Positions 39,641 through 48,043 of a DNA stretch of 64,000 bases are shown piece after piece. Below the pieces are notes generated by a model, which ran no database searches, was not told the origin of the DNA, and saw only the letters and a program-made list of their open reading frames with translations. Source of the DNA: Bordetella genomosp. 9 (GTDB lineage: Bacteria > Pseudomonadota > Gammaproteobacteria > Burkholderiales > Burkholderiaceae_B); assembly GCF_002261425.1 (NCBI RefSeq), contig NZ_NEVJ01000002.1, positions 682,001 to 746,000 of the forward strand, in the 5' to 3' direction. Within the stretch, counting starts at the first letter, position 1; the number at the start of each line of letters is the position of its first letter. Made by a program: the position numbers and the translations under genes.

Positions 39641-40675
39641 TTAAACGTCGACGTTGATTTGGCCACTATGAATGAGTGACTCGAGCCATTTCGCCATTTC
39701 TTCATATGCTTCAGTTTGAACAAGTTGCCCATCGAAGCTCCCAATCGACTTACGATCGTGGATATAGAAATCCTCGTTGCGCAGTGTGCCGACGCCCTTG
39801 AGGTTAGCCCTGAATCGGACGCCGTCGGCGCCTTGTAGAGCGCCCATCAGCGATTTCATTACCTTGTCGTTGGTGGTTCCGGCTGGCGCGCGACCTCGCA
39901 CGGTGACTTCTATCTTAACGCCGATGTCTGGAACTTCTTCAAGTTCTTCGCCGGTGATCGGTTTGTAGGACGTGCCGCCCAGGAGTCCCTTCATCGCTTC
40001 CCAGCCCCTGCCGACCGCCTGCAGCGCCTTGGAGCTAGTGTCCTCAGTACCGTCCGGCAGCTCAATGGCTGAGACCATTTGAGTCTCTAGCTTCATGCTT
40101 TTGATGGGCGCTTGGCGCAATTTCGCTTTGATCGATTCGCTGATCTCATCCGTAAGGAAAACCGCTTGCTTATCGTCTATCTGTCTGGCTTCTCTAAGCA
40201 ACCACTGGAGGTGATCCTGTAGGTGTCTTGCCCGGAGCGACATCGACTGGATGACAACGACGTGGTTATCCCTGACTGCGAAGTGCAGCAGGGTGTCCAA
40301 AAAATGCTTGCCATCTGGCGGCGCGTGCTTCGCGACGTCGAGCTCTGCCAGGTGTTCCCCCGGTTTCATATCTCGCTTCACTGCATCAATCACTAAGTGG
40401 TGATCCCCTGGCGTGAAAAGCACGAGAACGCCAAACTGGAATCCGCGAAAATCTCTAGGTGAATTTAATAGCCTGACGAAACGTTGAACCACCGTCGGCA
40501 TGTTGTCGGAGCCCAATCCGACGTCGTTGACCTCCTCATGACGCTGCGTTACATCGAGCTTAGCCAGGGCCGCTTTCAGCATGTCCTGAAGCGTCAGGGG
40601 AGTCGGATTTAGGAACGTTGCTTTTTTGTAATGCAGCTCTTTCTGCACCAGCTTCCGTCGCGAAATATTTGGCAT
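39641..40675 (-). CDS. Unknown 344-aa cytoplasmic protein, first gene of the cargo operon
   Basis: No signal or membrane segment. N-terminal part (MPNISRRKLVQKELHYKKATF) is basic. The middle is alpha/beta (FGVLVLFTPGDHHLVIDAVKRD, DNHVVVIQSMSLRARHLQDHL). The C-terminal part (VKIEVTVRGRAPAGTTNDKVMKSLMG) is followed by FYIHDRKSIG. No nuclease, ATPase or NAD-consuming motif stands out. AT-content is higher than in the flanking chromosome, consistent with recent acquisition. Candidate effector or sensor of an undescribed module with the membrane protein. Confidence 0.6.
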   Translation of the reverse strand: MPNISRRKLVQKELHYKKATFLNPTPLTLQDMLKAALAKLDVTQRHEEVNDVGLGSDNMPTVVQRFVRLLNSPRDFRGFQFGVLVLFTPGDHHLVIDAVKRDMKPGEHLAELDVAKHAPPDGKHFLDTLLHFAVRDNHVVVIQSMSLRARHLQDHLQWLLREARQIDDKQAVFLTDEISESIKAKLRQAPIKSMKLETQMVSAIELPDGTEDTSSKALQAVGRGWEAMKGLLGGTSYKPITGEELEEVPDIGVKIEVTVRGRAPAGTTNDKVMKSLMGALQGADGVRFRANLKGVGTLRNEDFYIHDRKSIGSFDGQLVQTEAYEEMAKWLESLIHSGQINVDV

Positions 40676-40887
40676 CGGTGTCTCGGTAGAAAATTCCGCG
40701 ACACCTTACCAGATGTAAATACAACGAAATAGTGGGACGGATGACGCGTGTCTAAAACTGGTACGCCCATTTAGCATAATCAGGGGGTTAGCGCTGCCAT
40801 TACCTGACATAGCATTGGACAGTCCGATGGAAATGTCTCAATGTTTTCAATACCTTAACCGATGTTTAAAATCTTCTGACCGAGTAC
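40676..40887. other. Prophage right terminal region and probable attR
   Basis: An AT-rich non-coding stretch typical of phage ends, finishing at about 40,880, where pilin coding sequence begins (CTGACCGAGTACGTGATCG). The attachment core should be shared with the sequence left of int, outside this window. Confidence 0.6.
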
Positions 40888-41106
40888 GTGATCGTCGTCG
40901 CGCTGGTCGCGGTGGCGGCCATCGCGGTGTATCAACTGTTCGGCCAGGTCGTACGTTCGCAGACCGCCGCCATGGCGCGCGAGCTCGCCGGCGAAAGCGG
41001 CGCCGAACAATCCCGCGCGGCGCAGACGGCGGCGGGCAAGGCGGCCGCGCAGGCCAAGGCGAAATCATTGAAGTCGTTCACCGGCAATGCCGGCGCGGCG
41101 CAATGA
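40888..41106 (+). pseudogene. Flp/TadE-like pilin gene truncated at its 5' end by the prophage
   Basis: The reading frame that ends at TGA 41106 encodes LTEYVIVVALVAVAAIAVYQ and a polar tail (ELAGESGAEQSRAAQTAAGKAAAQ). This is the body of a Tad-locus pilin-like protein beginning at the conserved Thr-Glu-Tyr after the prepilin peptidase site (normally G-x-x-x-x-E-Y). The Gly, leader peptide and start codon are missing; a TAA lies 4 codons upstream of the Leu codon. GTG 40888 could start an unprocessed remnant. The 5' part is expected at attL outside the window. The stop overlaps the next start by 4 bases. Confidence 0.75.
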
Positions 41107-42539
41107 ACATGCGGCGGCACTCGTGCGGCCAGGCCTTGCCGCTGGCCCTGGGGCTGGCGGGCTTGGGCGCATTGTCCCTGGTCGTGCTCTACAACCTGGG
41201 GCAGACCGTCGCGGCGCGCGCCCGGCTCACGCACGCGGCGGACGCCGCGGCCTACAGCGGGGCGCTGGTGCAGGCGCGCGCCTTGAACATGATCGCCTAC
41301 ATCAACCGGGCGCAGGTCGCGCATCAGGTCGCGATGGCGCATCTCGTGACGCTGGCGACATGGACGCGCTTCGGGCACGCGGAAGGACAACGCGTGCTGC
41401 GCGGCAATCCACCCGCCGCCGTGATCGGGATGCTGTTCGGTCCCGCGCATGGCCAGGCCTACGCCAGCGCCGCCGTCGCGGCGAATGCCGGCGGCCTGGA
41501 GGCACAATTCGGCCGCGCCTATGAACGCCACGATGCGACCGTGCATCGCGTATTGGCCGCGGCGATGCGTGAGACGCTGGCGCGCTTGCCGGACACGCGC
41601 ATGCAGGCCATGCGTGCGGTGGTGCGGGCCAACTATCCGGAATTCCAGGCGCCCGTGTACGACGCGATCGCCTCGTCCGCGAACGGGTCGGACGGGGCGC
41701 GGGATCGCCTCGGCCTGCAGGTGCGAGCCGATGATTGGCCCGGTTTCGTGCGGCGATATGCGGGCCAGGATCGCGGCGCGCTTCGCGCCACGGTGCTGGA
41801 GGCGAGCGGGCGCTACGGTTTCCTGGGACCTCGCAACCGCGACGCGCGCAACAGCTGGCCGGTGAGCTTTCGTTGTCCGACGTGGCGGCATGAACTGCGG
41901 CGACGCGGCGGTACGCGCCTGGGCGGCGATGGGCGGTGGCGGTCCATCGATACGCAGTCTTTTCACAAGGTGCGCTCCAACAAGTACATCGGCTGCTATT
42001 ACAGGGAGTACGCCATGGGCTGGGGCAAGGCCAATGCGCGCGGCGCCGGCGGTCGCGCGGCGGGAGATGGCGGGCCGGATGCACCGGACGTGCCGGAGGA
42101 TTTTTCACGGCAGGACTTCTGGCGATGGGTGCGTCAGCATACGTCCTGGGACATCGTCAATGGCGTGTCGAATCCGCTCGCCTATGCCTATGCCATGCGC
42201 GATGCCAAGCGCTGGTCGGGCGCCGGGTTGCCGCCGTATGCCGAGGTCCCGCTGAGCCGGTCGGGGAAGGGCACGCGTTTCGTCCTGGCGCTGCGGCAGC
42301 CGGCGCCTTTACTGGCGACGACCGATGCGGGCAGCACGGTGGCGTCACCGACGGGACGCCTGGCGTATGCCGGCCTGACGCGCGAAGACGACGTCACCGT
42401 CCTGAGCGCGGCCGAAACCTATTTCGCGCGACCGCACGCACGCCGCGATGGCGCCGATGAACTGGCGACGCTGTTCCGGCCGTACTGGCAGGCGCGACTA
42501 ACCGGGACTGCGCAACAGGCGGGACGACATGGCGAATAA
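41103..42539 (+). CDS. TadG/TadE-like Flp pilus assembly protein
   Basis: A 478-aa protein from ATG 41103. N-terminal SCGQALPLALGLAGLGALSLVVL is a prepilin-like hydrophobic segment. THAADAAAYSGALVQARALNMIAYINRAQVAHQVAMAHLVTLATW is typical of large Tad-locus minor-pilin-like proteins. The remainder is periplasmic or extracellular with few Cys. It probably takes part in pilus assembly or cell-envelope anchoring. Confidence 0.7.
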   Translation: MNMRRHSCGQALPLALGLAGLGALSLVVLYNLGQTVAARARLTHAADAAAYSGALVQARALNMIAYINRAQVAHQVAMAHLVTLATWTRFGHAEGQRVLRGNPPAAVIGMLFGPAHGQAYASAAVAANAGGLEAQFGRAYERHDATVHRVLAAAMRETLARLPDTRMQAMRAVVRANYPEFQAPVYDAIASSANGSDGARDRLGLQVRADDWPGFVRRYAGQDRGALRATVLEASGRYGFLGPRNRDARNSWPVSFRCPTWRHELRRRGGTRLGGDGRWRSIDTQSFHKVRSNKYIGCYYREYAMGWGKANARGAGGRAAGDGGPDAPDVPEDFSRQDFWRWVRQHTSWDIVNGVSNPLAYAYAMRDAKRWSGAGLPPYAEVPLSRSGKGTRFVLALRQPAPLLATTDAGSTVASPTGRLAYAGLTREDDVTVLSAAETYFARPHARRDGADELATLFRPYWQARLTGTAQQAGRHGE

Positions 42540-43158
42540 GGTGCAGAAGGGCCAGGCGTTGGTGGAAGCGCTCGTCGGCGCGGCGCTGCTGGGCCTGCTG
42601 GCAACGGCCGTCGTCAGCGTCGCGCGCTTCCAGTGGCAAGGCTTGCGGGCGTCCCACGCCGCGCGTGCGCAGGCGTTCCGTTACGCCGCCGGCGATCGTG
42701 CAGGCCACGAGTTCGCCCACGTGCGGGTGACGCGCGCCGCGCACGCCGCGGATTTCGCCGGACCCGGCGGTCCACGGGCCGCCGCCTTGCGGCGCGAACT
42801 TCAGGTGGAAGACCAGGGTATGGTGCGCGCGCACGCCGCGGTGGACGTGTACCCGCATCGCCATCACGGTGCGGGGTTGGTCCTGCGTCGTCACGTCGCG
42901 ATACTCGCCGACGCGGGGCATGCGACCGGCGATGACGCGGCCCAGCGGCGCATCGCGGCGTCTCATGCGGCCTGGGCGACGGCCGCCGGGTTCAGCCACG
43001 CGCCGGCGCGGCAGGCGCAGGCAGTGTTGAAGCGCATCGATGCCGGATGGCGCCGCCCGCCGCCGGATCTGGACTGGCTCGCGCCTTGGTCGGACGTGGT
43101 GCCCGCGGATCGACTGGATCGAACCAGGGCTGGCGGTTCGGCGAGCAGGCGTCCATGA
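42529..43158 (+). CDS. TadE-like pseudopilin
   Basis: A 209-aa protein (MANKVQKGQALVEALVGAALLGLLA) with a prepilin-type site (KGQALVE) followed by a membrane helix. The rest is an Ala/His/Arg-rich globular domain. Overlaps the previous gene by 11 bases. Processed by a TadV/CpaA-type peptidase that is not in this window. Confidence 0.65.
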   Translation: MANKVQKGQALVEALVGAALLGLLATAVVSVARFQWQGLRASHAARAQAFRYAAGDRAGHEFAHVRVTRAAHAADFAGPGGPRAAALRRELQVEDQGMVRAHAAVDVYPHRHHGAGLVLRRHVAILADAGHATGDDAAQRRIAASHAAWATAAGFSHAPARQAQAVLKRIDAGWRRPPPDLDWLAPWSDVVPADRLDRTRAGGSASRRP

Positions 43159-43943
43159 TGCCCCGCCTGCCGCCCGATCGTCCGCCTTTGCTGCCGCGAT
43201 CCGCGATCGTGGGCCTGTTGGCCGGCGCGGGCGTGCTGCCGTGGCCGTATTCCCCGCACACCGCGCATGCCGCGCCTGCCACGCATGCCATGCATGCCAT
43301 GGCCGGCGCCGCCCGATGGCAGGCCGCGCACCTGCCGATGGCGCCGCCGGCGCTGCCGCCGGGCAGCCGCTTCATCCCCCTCGTCGATGGGATGTCCATC
43401 CAGGGACTGTCCCTGTCCGCCTATGTCTTCGAGGCGCCCATGCCGCCCGCCGATCTGGCCGCATGGCTGACCGCCAGGCAACCGGCATTGCGGGACCTGT
43501 GGATCATGCCGGATGCCGTTGTCCTGGCCGGTATCGCCGACGGCCTGCATTGGGTCGCCCGCATGTCCGATGCCGGCGCGGGTCGCACGCGCGGCACGAT
43601 TTCCGCGCTGCCGACGGAGCGGCATGTCGCATCGCCTGATCCGTCGGGCCGCGGCGATCCGGTCCAGGCCGTTCCCTGGCAATTGCCAGGTGGCCGTTTG
43701 CTGTTCGAACTGCGGTCGCGGGACGATGACGCCATGGTCGTCCAGCAGGTGTGGACCCATGGCAGCGCACCGCTGCCTTTGGGGGAAAAGCTCGCGCGCG
43801 AGCTCGCGCGAGAAGGGTGGACGGCGGCGGGCGGCGACGCGGCACGGCAACGATGGACGCGCGGCCGCGTCACGCTGCTCGTCACCATAGTTCCCCTGGA
43901 CCCGGGCAGCGGTGTCAATGCCGTCGTCCGCATCGGAGCATAA
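43155..43943 (+). CDS. Tad-locus exported protein, unassigned
   Basis: A 262-aa protein starting ATG 43155 (or 43158). N-terminal basic stretch and hydrophobic helix (SAIVGLLAGAGVLPWPY) act as signal. A short His/Ala/Met-rich repeat follows (TAHAAPATHAMHAMAG). Middle domain FIPLVDGMSIQGLSLSAYVFEAPMPP may be folded. Located between TadE-like and CpaB genes, so likely pilus assembly; no family recognised. Confidence 0.5.
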   Translation: MMPRLPPDRPPLLPRSAIVGLLAGAGVLPWPYSPHTAHAAPATHAMHAMAGAARWQAAHLPMAPPALPPGSRFIPLVDGMSIQGLSLSAYVFEAPMPPADLAAWLTARQPALRDLWIMPDAVVLAGIADGLHWVARMSDAGAGRTRGTISALPTERHVASPDPSGRGDPVQAVPWQLPGGRLLFELRSRDDDAMVVQQVWTHGSAPLPLGEKLARELAREGWTAAGGDAARQRWTRGRVTLLVTIVPLDPGSGVNAVVRIGA

Positions 43944-43949
43944 GGCAAC

Positions 43950-44879
43950 ATGCTGGACCGGATTCCTCAGCGCTGGTTGATGGCGGCCGTCACGATCGCG
44001 GCGGGCCTGCTCGCGGCCTGGGCCGCACGGCAACACATACAAGGCCGCATCGAACAGATCGAGGCCGACGCCAAGGTGGCCACCGTTCCCCGCCTGGTGG
44101 CGGCCTATGACCTGACGCCAGGCACCCGCTTGGAAGAAGCCTACGTGGCCGTGCGCGATATTCCCACTGCATGGGCGCCCAGCGATGCGCTCGCGCCGGA
44201 GGATTTCGCTTCATATACCTACAGCGTGCTGGCGCATCCGCTGCGGCGGGGCGATCCGGTCCAGCGCTCGCATCTGGCGCCGCGCAAGGCCGCGCCCCTG
44301 TCGTCGCGCGTGTCGTCGGGCCGTCGCGCCATCACGATTCCAGTGGACGACATCAACTCCTTGTCCGGCATGTTGCAGGCCGGCGACCTGCTGGATCTTT
44401 ACGTGTCCTTCGAACATGGCCGCCGGCAGATCACGGCGCCCCTGCTGCAGGGCGTGCTGGTGCTGGCGACGGGCCGGGCCGGCGACGATGACGAAGCGAT
44501 GGCCGGCGCGTTCTCCACCATCACGCTGGACGCCGGTCCCGAAGACGCGGTCAAGCTGGTCGCCGCCCGGCAGGCCGGGCGCATCACCGCCATTCTGCGT
44601 CACCACCGGGACGCGGACACCAACGCCACGGCGGCGCGTGGCGATCTGGCGGCCCTGCTCGGCATGGACGACGCCGACGATGCGCGCCCGCGCCCGGTCC
44701 CCGTACTGTATGGCGACCGCCCGGACGGCAATGCGAGCAAACCGTCCGACGACGAAATCGGCGGCGCGTCCGGCTCCGCATGGTTCGATGCCGACGTTCC
44801 CGCCGAGGTCGTCAGTGCGGGCCGCACCCGTCCGGCGCCTTCCCACATTTCCCGCGGCGCCAGGAATCAAGGACGGTAG
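43950..44879 (+). CDS. cpaB: Flp pilus assembly protein CpaB (RcpC)
   Basis: A 309-aa protein with an N-terminal membrane anchor, then an SAF domain (VVAAYDLTPGTRLEEAYVAVRDIP in the region 49-72) and the CpaB core (GRRAITIPVDDINSLSGMLQAGDLLDL). It is a periplasmic component that works with the secretin. It is followed at once by the secretin gene. Confidence 0.85.
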   Translation: MLDRIPQRWLMAAVTIAAGLLAAWAARQHIQGRIEQIEADAKVATVPRLVAAYDLTPGTRLEEAYVAVRDIPTAWAPSDALAPEDFASYTYSVLAHPLRRGDPVQRSHLAPRKAAPLSSRVSSGRRAITIPVDDINSLSGMLQAGDLLDLYVSFEHGRRQITAPLLQGVLVLATGRAGDDDEAMAGAFSTITLDAGPEDAVKLVAARQAGRITAILRHHRDADTNATAARGDLAALLGMDDADDARPRPVPVLYGDRPDGNASKPSDDEIGGASGSAWFDADVPAEVVSAGRTRPAPSHISRGARNQGR

Positions 44880-44884
44880 TGATC

Positions 44885-46324
44885 GTGGAAATGTACAGAC
44901 GTCATCGTCGTGGCGCGGGTGTTCCGATACGCCGGCCGGCCGCGCTGCATTGCATGCTGACGCTATTGCTGATCGCTTCCCTGTGGGCATCGGCACGCGC
45001 GTCCACCGTGCTGGATATGCAGGTTGGAGAAACGCGCGTGCTGGCCCATCCCGGCGTCAGCCGGGTCGCGGTGGGACACGGCGAAATACTGCAAGCGGTT
45101 CCGGCCGACACGGCGGAGGTCATCGTATTCGCACGCGCGGAAGGCGAGTCCTCGCTGCACATCTGGGCCGGCAGGAAGCGCAGCGCCTACACCGTGCGTG
45201 TCGCGCCCGCGCGATCGCGCAGCATGCGCGCCGAAGTCGATGCGCTGCTGGCCCGCATTCCGGGCGCGCGTGGCGAAGCGATAGGCGACCAGATCGTGAT
45301 CGAAGGCCATGACCTGTCCGATGCGGATCATGCGCGTATCGCGGCCCTGGCGGAACGCTATCCCCAGGTGATCGACTTCACCGGCAAGGTCGGCTGGGAC
45401 CGCATGGTCCTGCTCGACGTCAAGGTGGTGGAACTGCCGCGCTCGCGCCTGACCGAACTCGGTGTGCGGTGGGACGGCACGACGCAGGGCGGCCTGATGG
45501 CGGGATGGGCGCTGGACGCGGCGGCGTCCAGCCGGTTGGGCGAACGCCCGGGGGTATCGCCCCTGCCGGCCGCCTTGCGCGCCGCGCCCGGCGCCGGCTA
45601 TGCCGGCATGAACATGCTGCTTTCCTCGCGCCTGAACCTGTTGGCGGAAAGCGGCGAAGCCATCGTGCTGGCCCAACCGCAATTGCTTGCGCGCAGCGGT
45701 TCCACCGCCGAATTCCTGGCGGGCGGCGAGGTGCCCTATGCAACGGTGGACAAGGATGGGAATGCATCCACGCTGTTCAAGCCTTATGGGGTGTCCCTGC
45801 GCATCACGCCCACCATCGCATCCAGCGGTACGGTGCGTTCCCGTATCGAAGTGGAAGCCAGCGCGGTGGATGCTTCCGTGACCGCCACGGGCGGGCCGGC
45901 GCTGAAGACGCGGCGAGCCTCCACCGAGTTCAACGTCCGATCAGGCCGTACGCTGGTGATCGGCGGCTTTCTTTCGCGCGAACGGCATACCCAGGAAAGC
46001 GGCCTGCCCGGTCTGCGCAATATCCCCTTGCTGGGATGGCTGTTCGGGGCGCGTCGCGAACAGTTCAAGGAAACGGAGCTGGCCATCTTCGTCACGCCCG
46101 TGGTGGTGACCGAGGACCATGGCGCCATGCGCCACGCCACGGCGCAGGCCGGCGAGCGCCTGCGCAATGCATTTCCCGAACCGCCACGGATGCTGATGGC
46201 GGAGCCGGCGGGCGCCCCCGCCGTGTCCGGCGACGGCGGCTGGGATCCTTACCGCGGTCCCGGCTCGCAATGGGCGGAGCCGCACCCGCGCAAGGGCGCC
46301 AACCAATATGACTTCAAGGATTGA
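44885..46324 (+). CDS. cpaC: Type II/IV secretin CpaC (RcpA) of the Tad pilus
   Basis: A 479-aa protein; GTG 44885 chosen for its 7-base spacing to AAGGACGG, with ATG 44891 as alternative. Signal peptide, N-domain (LDMQVGETRVLAHPGVSRVAVG), BON-like part (DADHARIAALAERYPQVIDF), and the secretin core ending GLPGLRNIPLLGWLFGAR and ELAIFVTPVVV. It forms the outer-membrane channel for the Flp pilus. Confidence 0.85.
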   Translation: MEMYRRHRRGAGVPIRRPAALHCMLTLLLIASLWASARASTVLDMQVGETRVLAHPGVSRVAVGHGEILQAVPADTAEVIVFARAEGESSLHIWAGRKRSAYTVRVAPARSRSMRAEVDALLARIPGARGEAIGDQIVIEGHDLSDADHARIAALAERYPQVIDFTGKVGWDRMVLLDVKVVELPRSRLTELGVRWDGTTQGGLMAGWALDAAASSRLGERPGVSPLPAALRAAPGAGYAGMNMLLSSRLNLLAESGEAIVLAQPQLLARSGSTAEFLAGGEVPYATVDKDGNASTLFKPYGVSLRITPTIASSGTVRSRIEVEASAVDASVTATGGPALKTRRASTEFNVRSGRTLVIGGFLSRERHTQESGLPGLRNIPLLGWLFGARREQFKETELAIFVTPVVVTEDHGAMRHATAQAGERLRNAFPEPPRMLMAEPAGAPAVSGDGGWDPYRGPGSQWAEPHPRKGANQYDFKD

Positions 46325-46327
46325 ATC

Positions 46328-48043
46328 GTGCTGGAAATCGAACTGCAATTCGAGGATGGCACGCACCGGATCGTGCGTGTGCAGCCTCCCGTCGTGCTGG
46401 GGCGGGCGCCTCACTGCGGGATACGCATACGGCATTGGCGCGTGGGCCGCGAACATGCGCGCTTCGTCGTCTCCGGACAGGACGTGGTGATCGAGGATGC
46501 CGGTACGCTGTCGGGCACCCTGGTCAACGGCAAGCGCATCGCCCGGTACGGACCCTTGACGTCGAATGACGAGGTGCTGGTCGGCCCTTGCCTGATGAAA
46601 GTGCGCCGCGAACCGTTCCTGCCCATCACGGCGCGCGCGCTACCGGCAGCGGCGGACGTCATGCCTCTGTCCGAATCCACCTTGCGCGACGTCGCCGCCG
46701 ACCGGCACGCCTATGGCCTGGAGGCGGACGCGAGGGACATTGGCGAGATGAGCGACATGAGCGACATGAGCGACATGAACCCCGCCGTCGACCTGCTTCC
46801 GCATCGGCAGCGCTTGCAGTCCGCATTGCTCGACGCGCTGGATCTGCGGCGCCGCGACGTCGCGAAGATGAGCGATAGCCTGTTGCGTAGTGAAGCCGCC
46901 GAAAGGCTGTTGGCCCTCGTTCGCGAGGACACCCAGATTCCCGCCGGTGTCGACCCGGACGCGCTGATGCGCGAGGTCCTGGACGAAGCGCTGGGGTTCG
47001 GTCCGCTGTCGCCTTTGCTGGAGGATCCCGGCGTCACGGAAATCATGGTCAACCGCCATGACCAAATCTACGTGGAGCGTGATGGCCGCCTGGTCCGCCA
47101 CGCGGCGGCATTCAGCAGCGAACAGGCCGTATTGCGGGTGTTGGAGCGCATCGTGGCGCCGATAGGGCGGCGCATCGACGAAAGCTCGCCCATGGTGGAT
47201 GCCCGTCTTGCCGACGGGTCCCGCGTGAATGCGGTGGTCGCGCCCGTGGCGCTGAAGGGCGCCACGCTGACCATACGCAAGTTTCCGCAGCGGGCGCTCG
47301 GCATGCCAGACCTGGTGCGCCGCGGTTCCCTGGACACGGCCATGGCGGACTTCCTGGCGCGTTGCGTCGCCGAGCGCGTCAACATCGTTGTGTCCGGCGG
47401 CACCGGATCCGGCAAGACCACGCTGCTGAACATCCTGTCCAATGCCATCCCGGGCGGCGAACGCATCATCACCATCGAGGACGCCGCGGAGCTCCGCCTG
47501 CGCCACGCGCACGTTGTCGCCCTGGAGGCCAGGCCCGCCAATATGGAGGGCCGCGGCCACATCACCATACGCGACCTGGTCCGCAATGCCCTGCGCATGC
47601 GGCCCGACCGCATCGTCGTGGGCGAATGCCGCGGCGCGGAGGCCTTCGACATGCTGGCGGCCATGAACACCGGCCATGAAGGTTCGCTGACCACGCTGCA
47701 CGCCAACAGCCCGCGCGATGCGCTGGGCCGCCTGGAGACGATGATCCTGATGGCGGGCATGGACCTGCCGCTGGCGGCGGTGCGCGAACACATCGCGTCC
47801 AGCATTCACTTGATCGTGCAGCAGGCCCGTATGCCCGACGGCCGGCGCCTGGTGACGGCGATCGTCGAAGTGACGGGCATGGAGGCCGGCCGTATCCAGA
47901 CCCAGCCGCTGTTCATGCACGAAGGCGGCGGGGCGCGGGGCGGATTCGCCGGTTGCGGCACCATGCCCACCTTCGCCGACGCATGGCGCGACGCCGGCCG
48001 GCCGCTCGATCCCATGTTGTTCACGGGGACGGTCGCGCCATGA
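46328..48043 (+). CDS. cpaF: FHA-CpaF fusion: Tad pilus assembly ATPase with N-terminal FHA domain
   Basis: A 571-aa protein. Residues ~1-95 form an FHA domain (LGRAPHCGIRIRHWRVGREHARF, LVNGKR); the usual Ser of the phosphothreonine pocket is Gly40. A linker follows with MSDMSDMSDM (141-150). The CpaF ATPase runs from ~155: DPGVTEIMVN, Walker A GGTGSGKT (357-364), Walker B-region RIVVGECRGAEAFDMLAAMNTGHEGSLTTLHAN. It powers pilus extension. FHA fused to CpaF is unusual; it may bring in phospho-signal control or replace TadZ targeting. Confidence 0.85.
   Translation: MLEIELQFEDGTHRIVRVQPPVVLGRAPHCGIRIRHWRVGREHARFVVSGQDVVIEDAGTLSGTLVNGKRIARYGPLTSNDEVLVGPCLMKVRREPFLPITARALPAAADVMPLSESTLRDVAADRHAYGLEADARDIGEMSDMSDMSDMNPAVDLLPHRQRLQSALLDALDLRRRDVAKMSDSLLRSEAAERLLALVREDTQIPAGVDPDALMREVLDEALGFGPLSPLLEDPGVTEIMVNRHDQIYVERDGRLVRHAAAFSSEQAVLRVLERIVAPIGRRIDESSPMVDARLADGSRVNAVVAPVALKGATLTIRKFPQRALGMPDLVRRGSLDTAMADFLARCVAERVNIVVSGGTGSGKTTLLNILSNAIPGGERIITIEDAAELRLRHAHVVALEARPANMEGRGHITIRDLVRNALRMRPDRIVVGECRGAEAFDMLAAMNTGHEGSLTTLHANSPRDALGRLETMILMAGMDLPLAAVREHIASSIHLIVQQARMPDGRRLVTAIVEVTGMEAGRIQTQPLFMHEGGGARGGFAGCGTMPTFADAWRDAGRPLDPMLFTGTVAP
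46748..46777 (+). repeat. 9-bp tandem repeat ATGAGCGAC in the FHA-CpaF linker
   Basis: Three perfect units (46748-46774) plus a partial ATG, encoding Met-Ser-Asp repeats. Units are in frame, so gain or loss would change linker length without a frameshift. Confidence 0.8.

Larger units (their letters stand above)
1..40886. mobile_element. Integrated HK97-type siphovirus prophage (left end outside window)
   Basis: The interval runs from a tyrosine integrase cut by the left edge to the point where a chromosomal pilin gene resumes without its 5' end. It contains in order: leftward early genes, repressor and operators, rightward early genes, packaging, head, tail, lysis and cargo. Gene order is that of lambdoid/HK97-like siphoviruses of Burkholderiales. 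No head, tail, packaging or lysis gene looks broken, so it could be functional. The right boundary is inferred from the truncated pilin; attL is not in the window, so the exact core cannot be read. Confidence 0.85.

Noticed and set aside
40676..40887. tRNA gene as the integration target
   Set aside because: No cloverleaf-like sequence is seen at the right phage end; the pilin coding sequence resumes there instead.
46748..46777. Short tandem repeats as a CRISPR array
   Set aside because: Units are 9 bases without spacers and lie in a coding linker. No CRISPR-like direct repeats were seen anywhere in the window.
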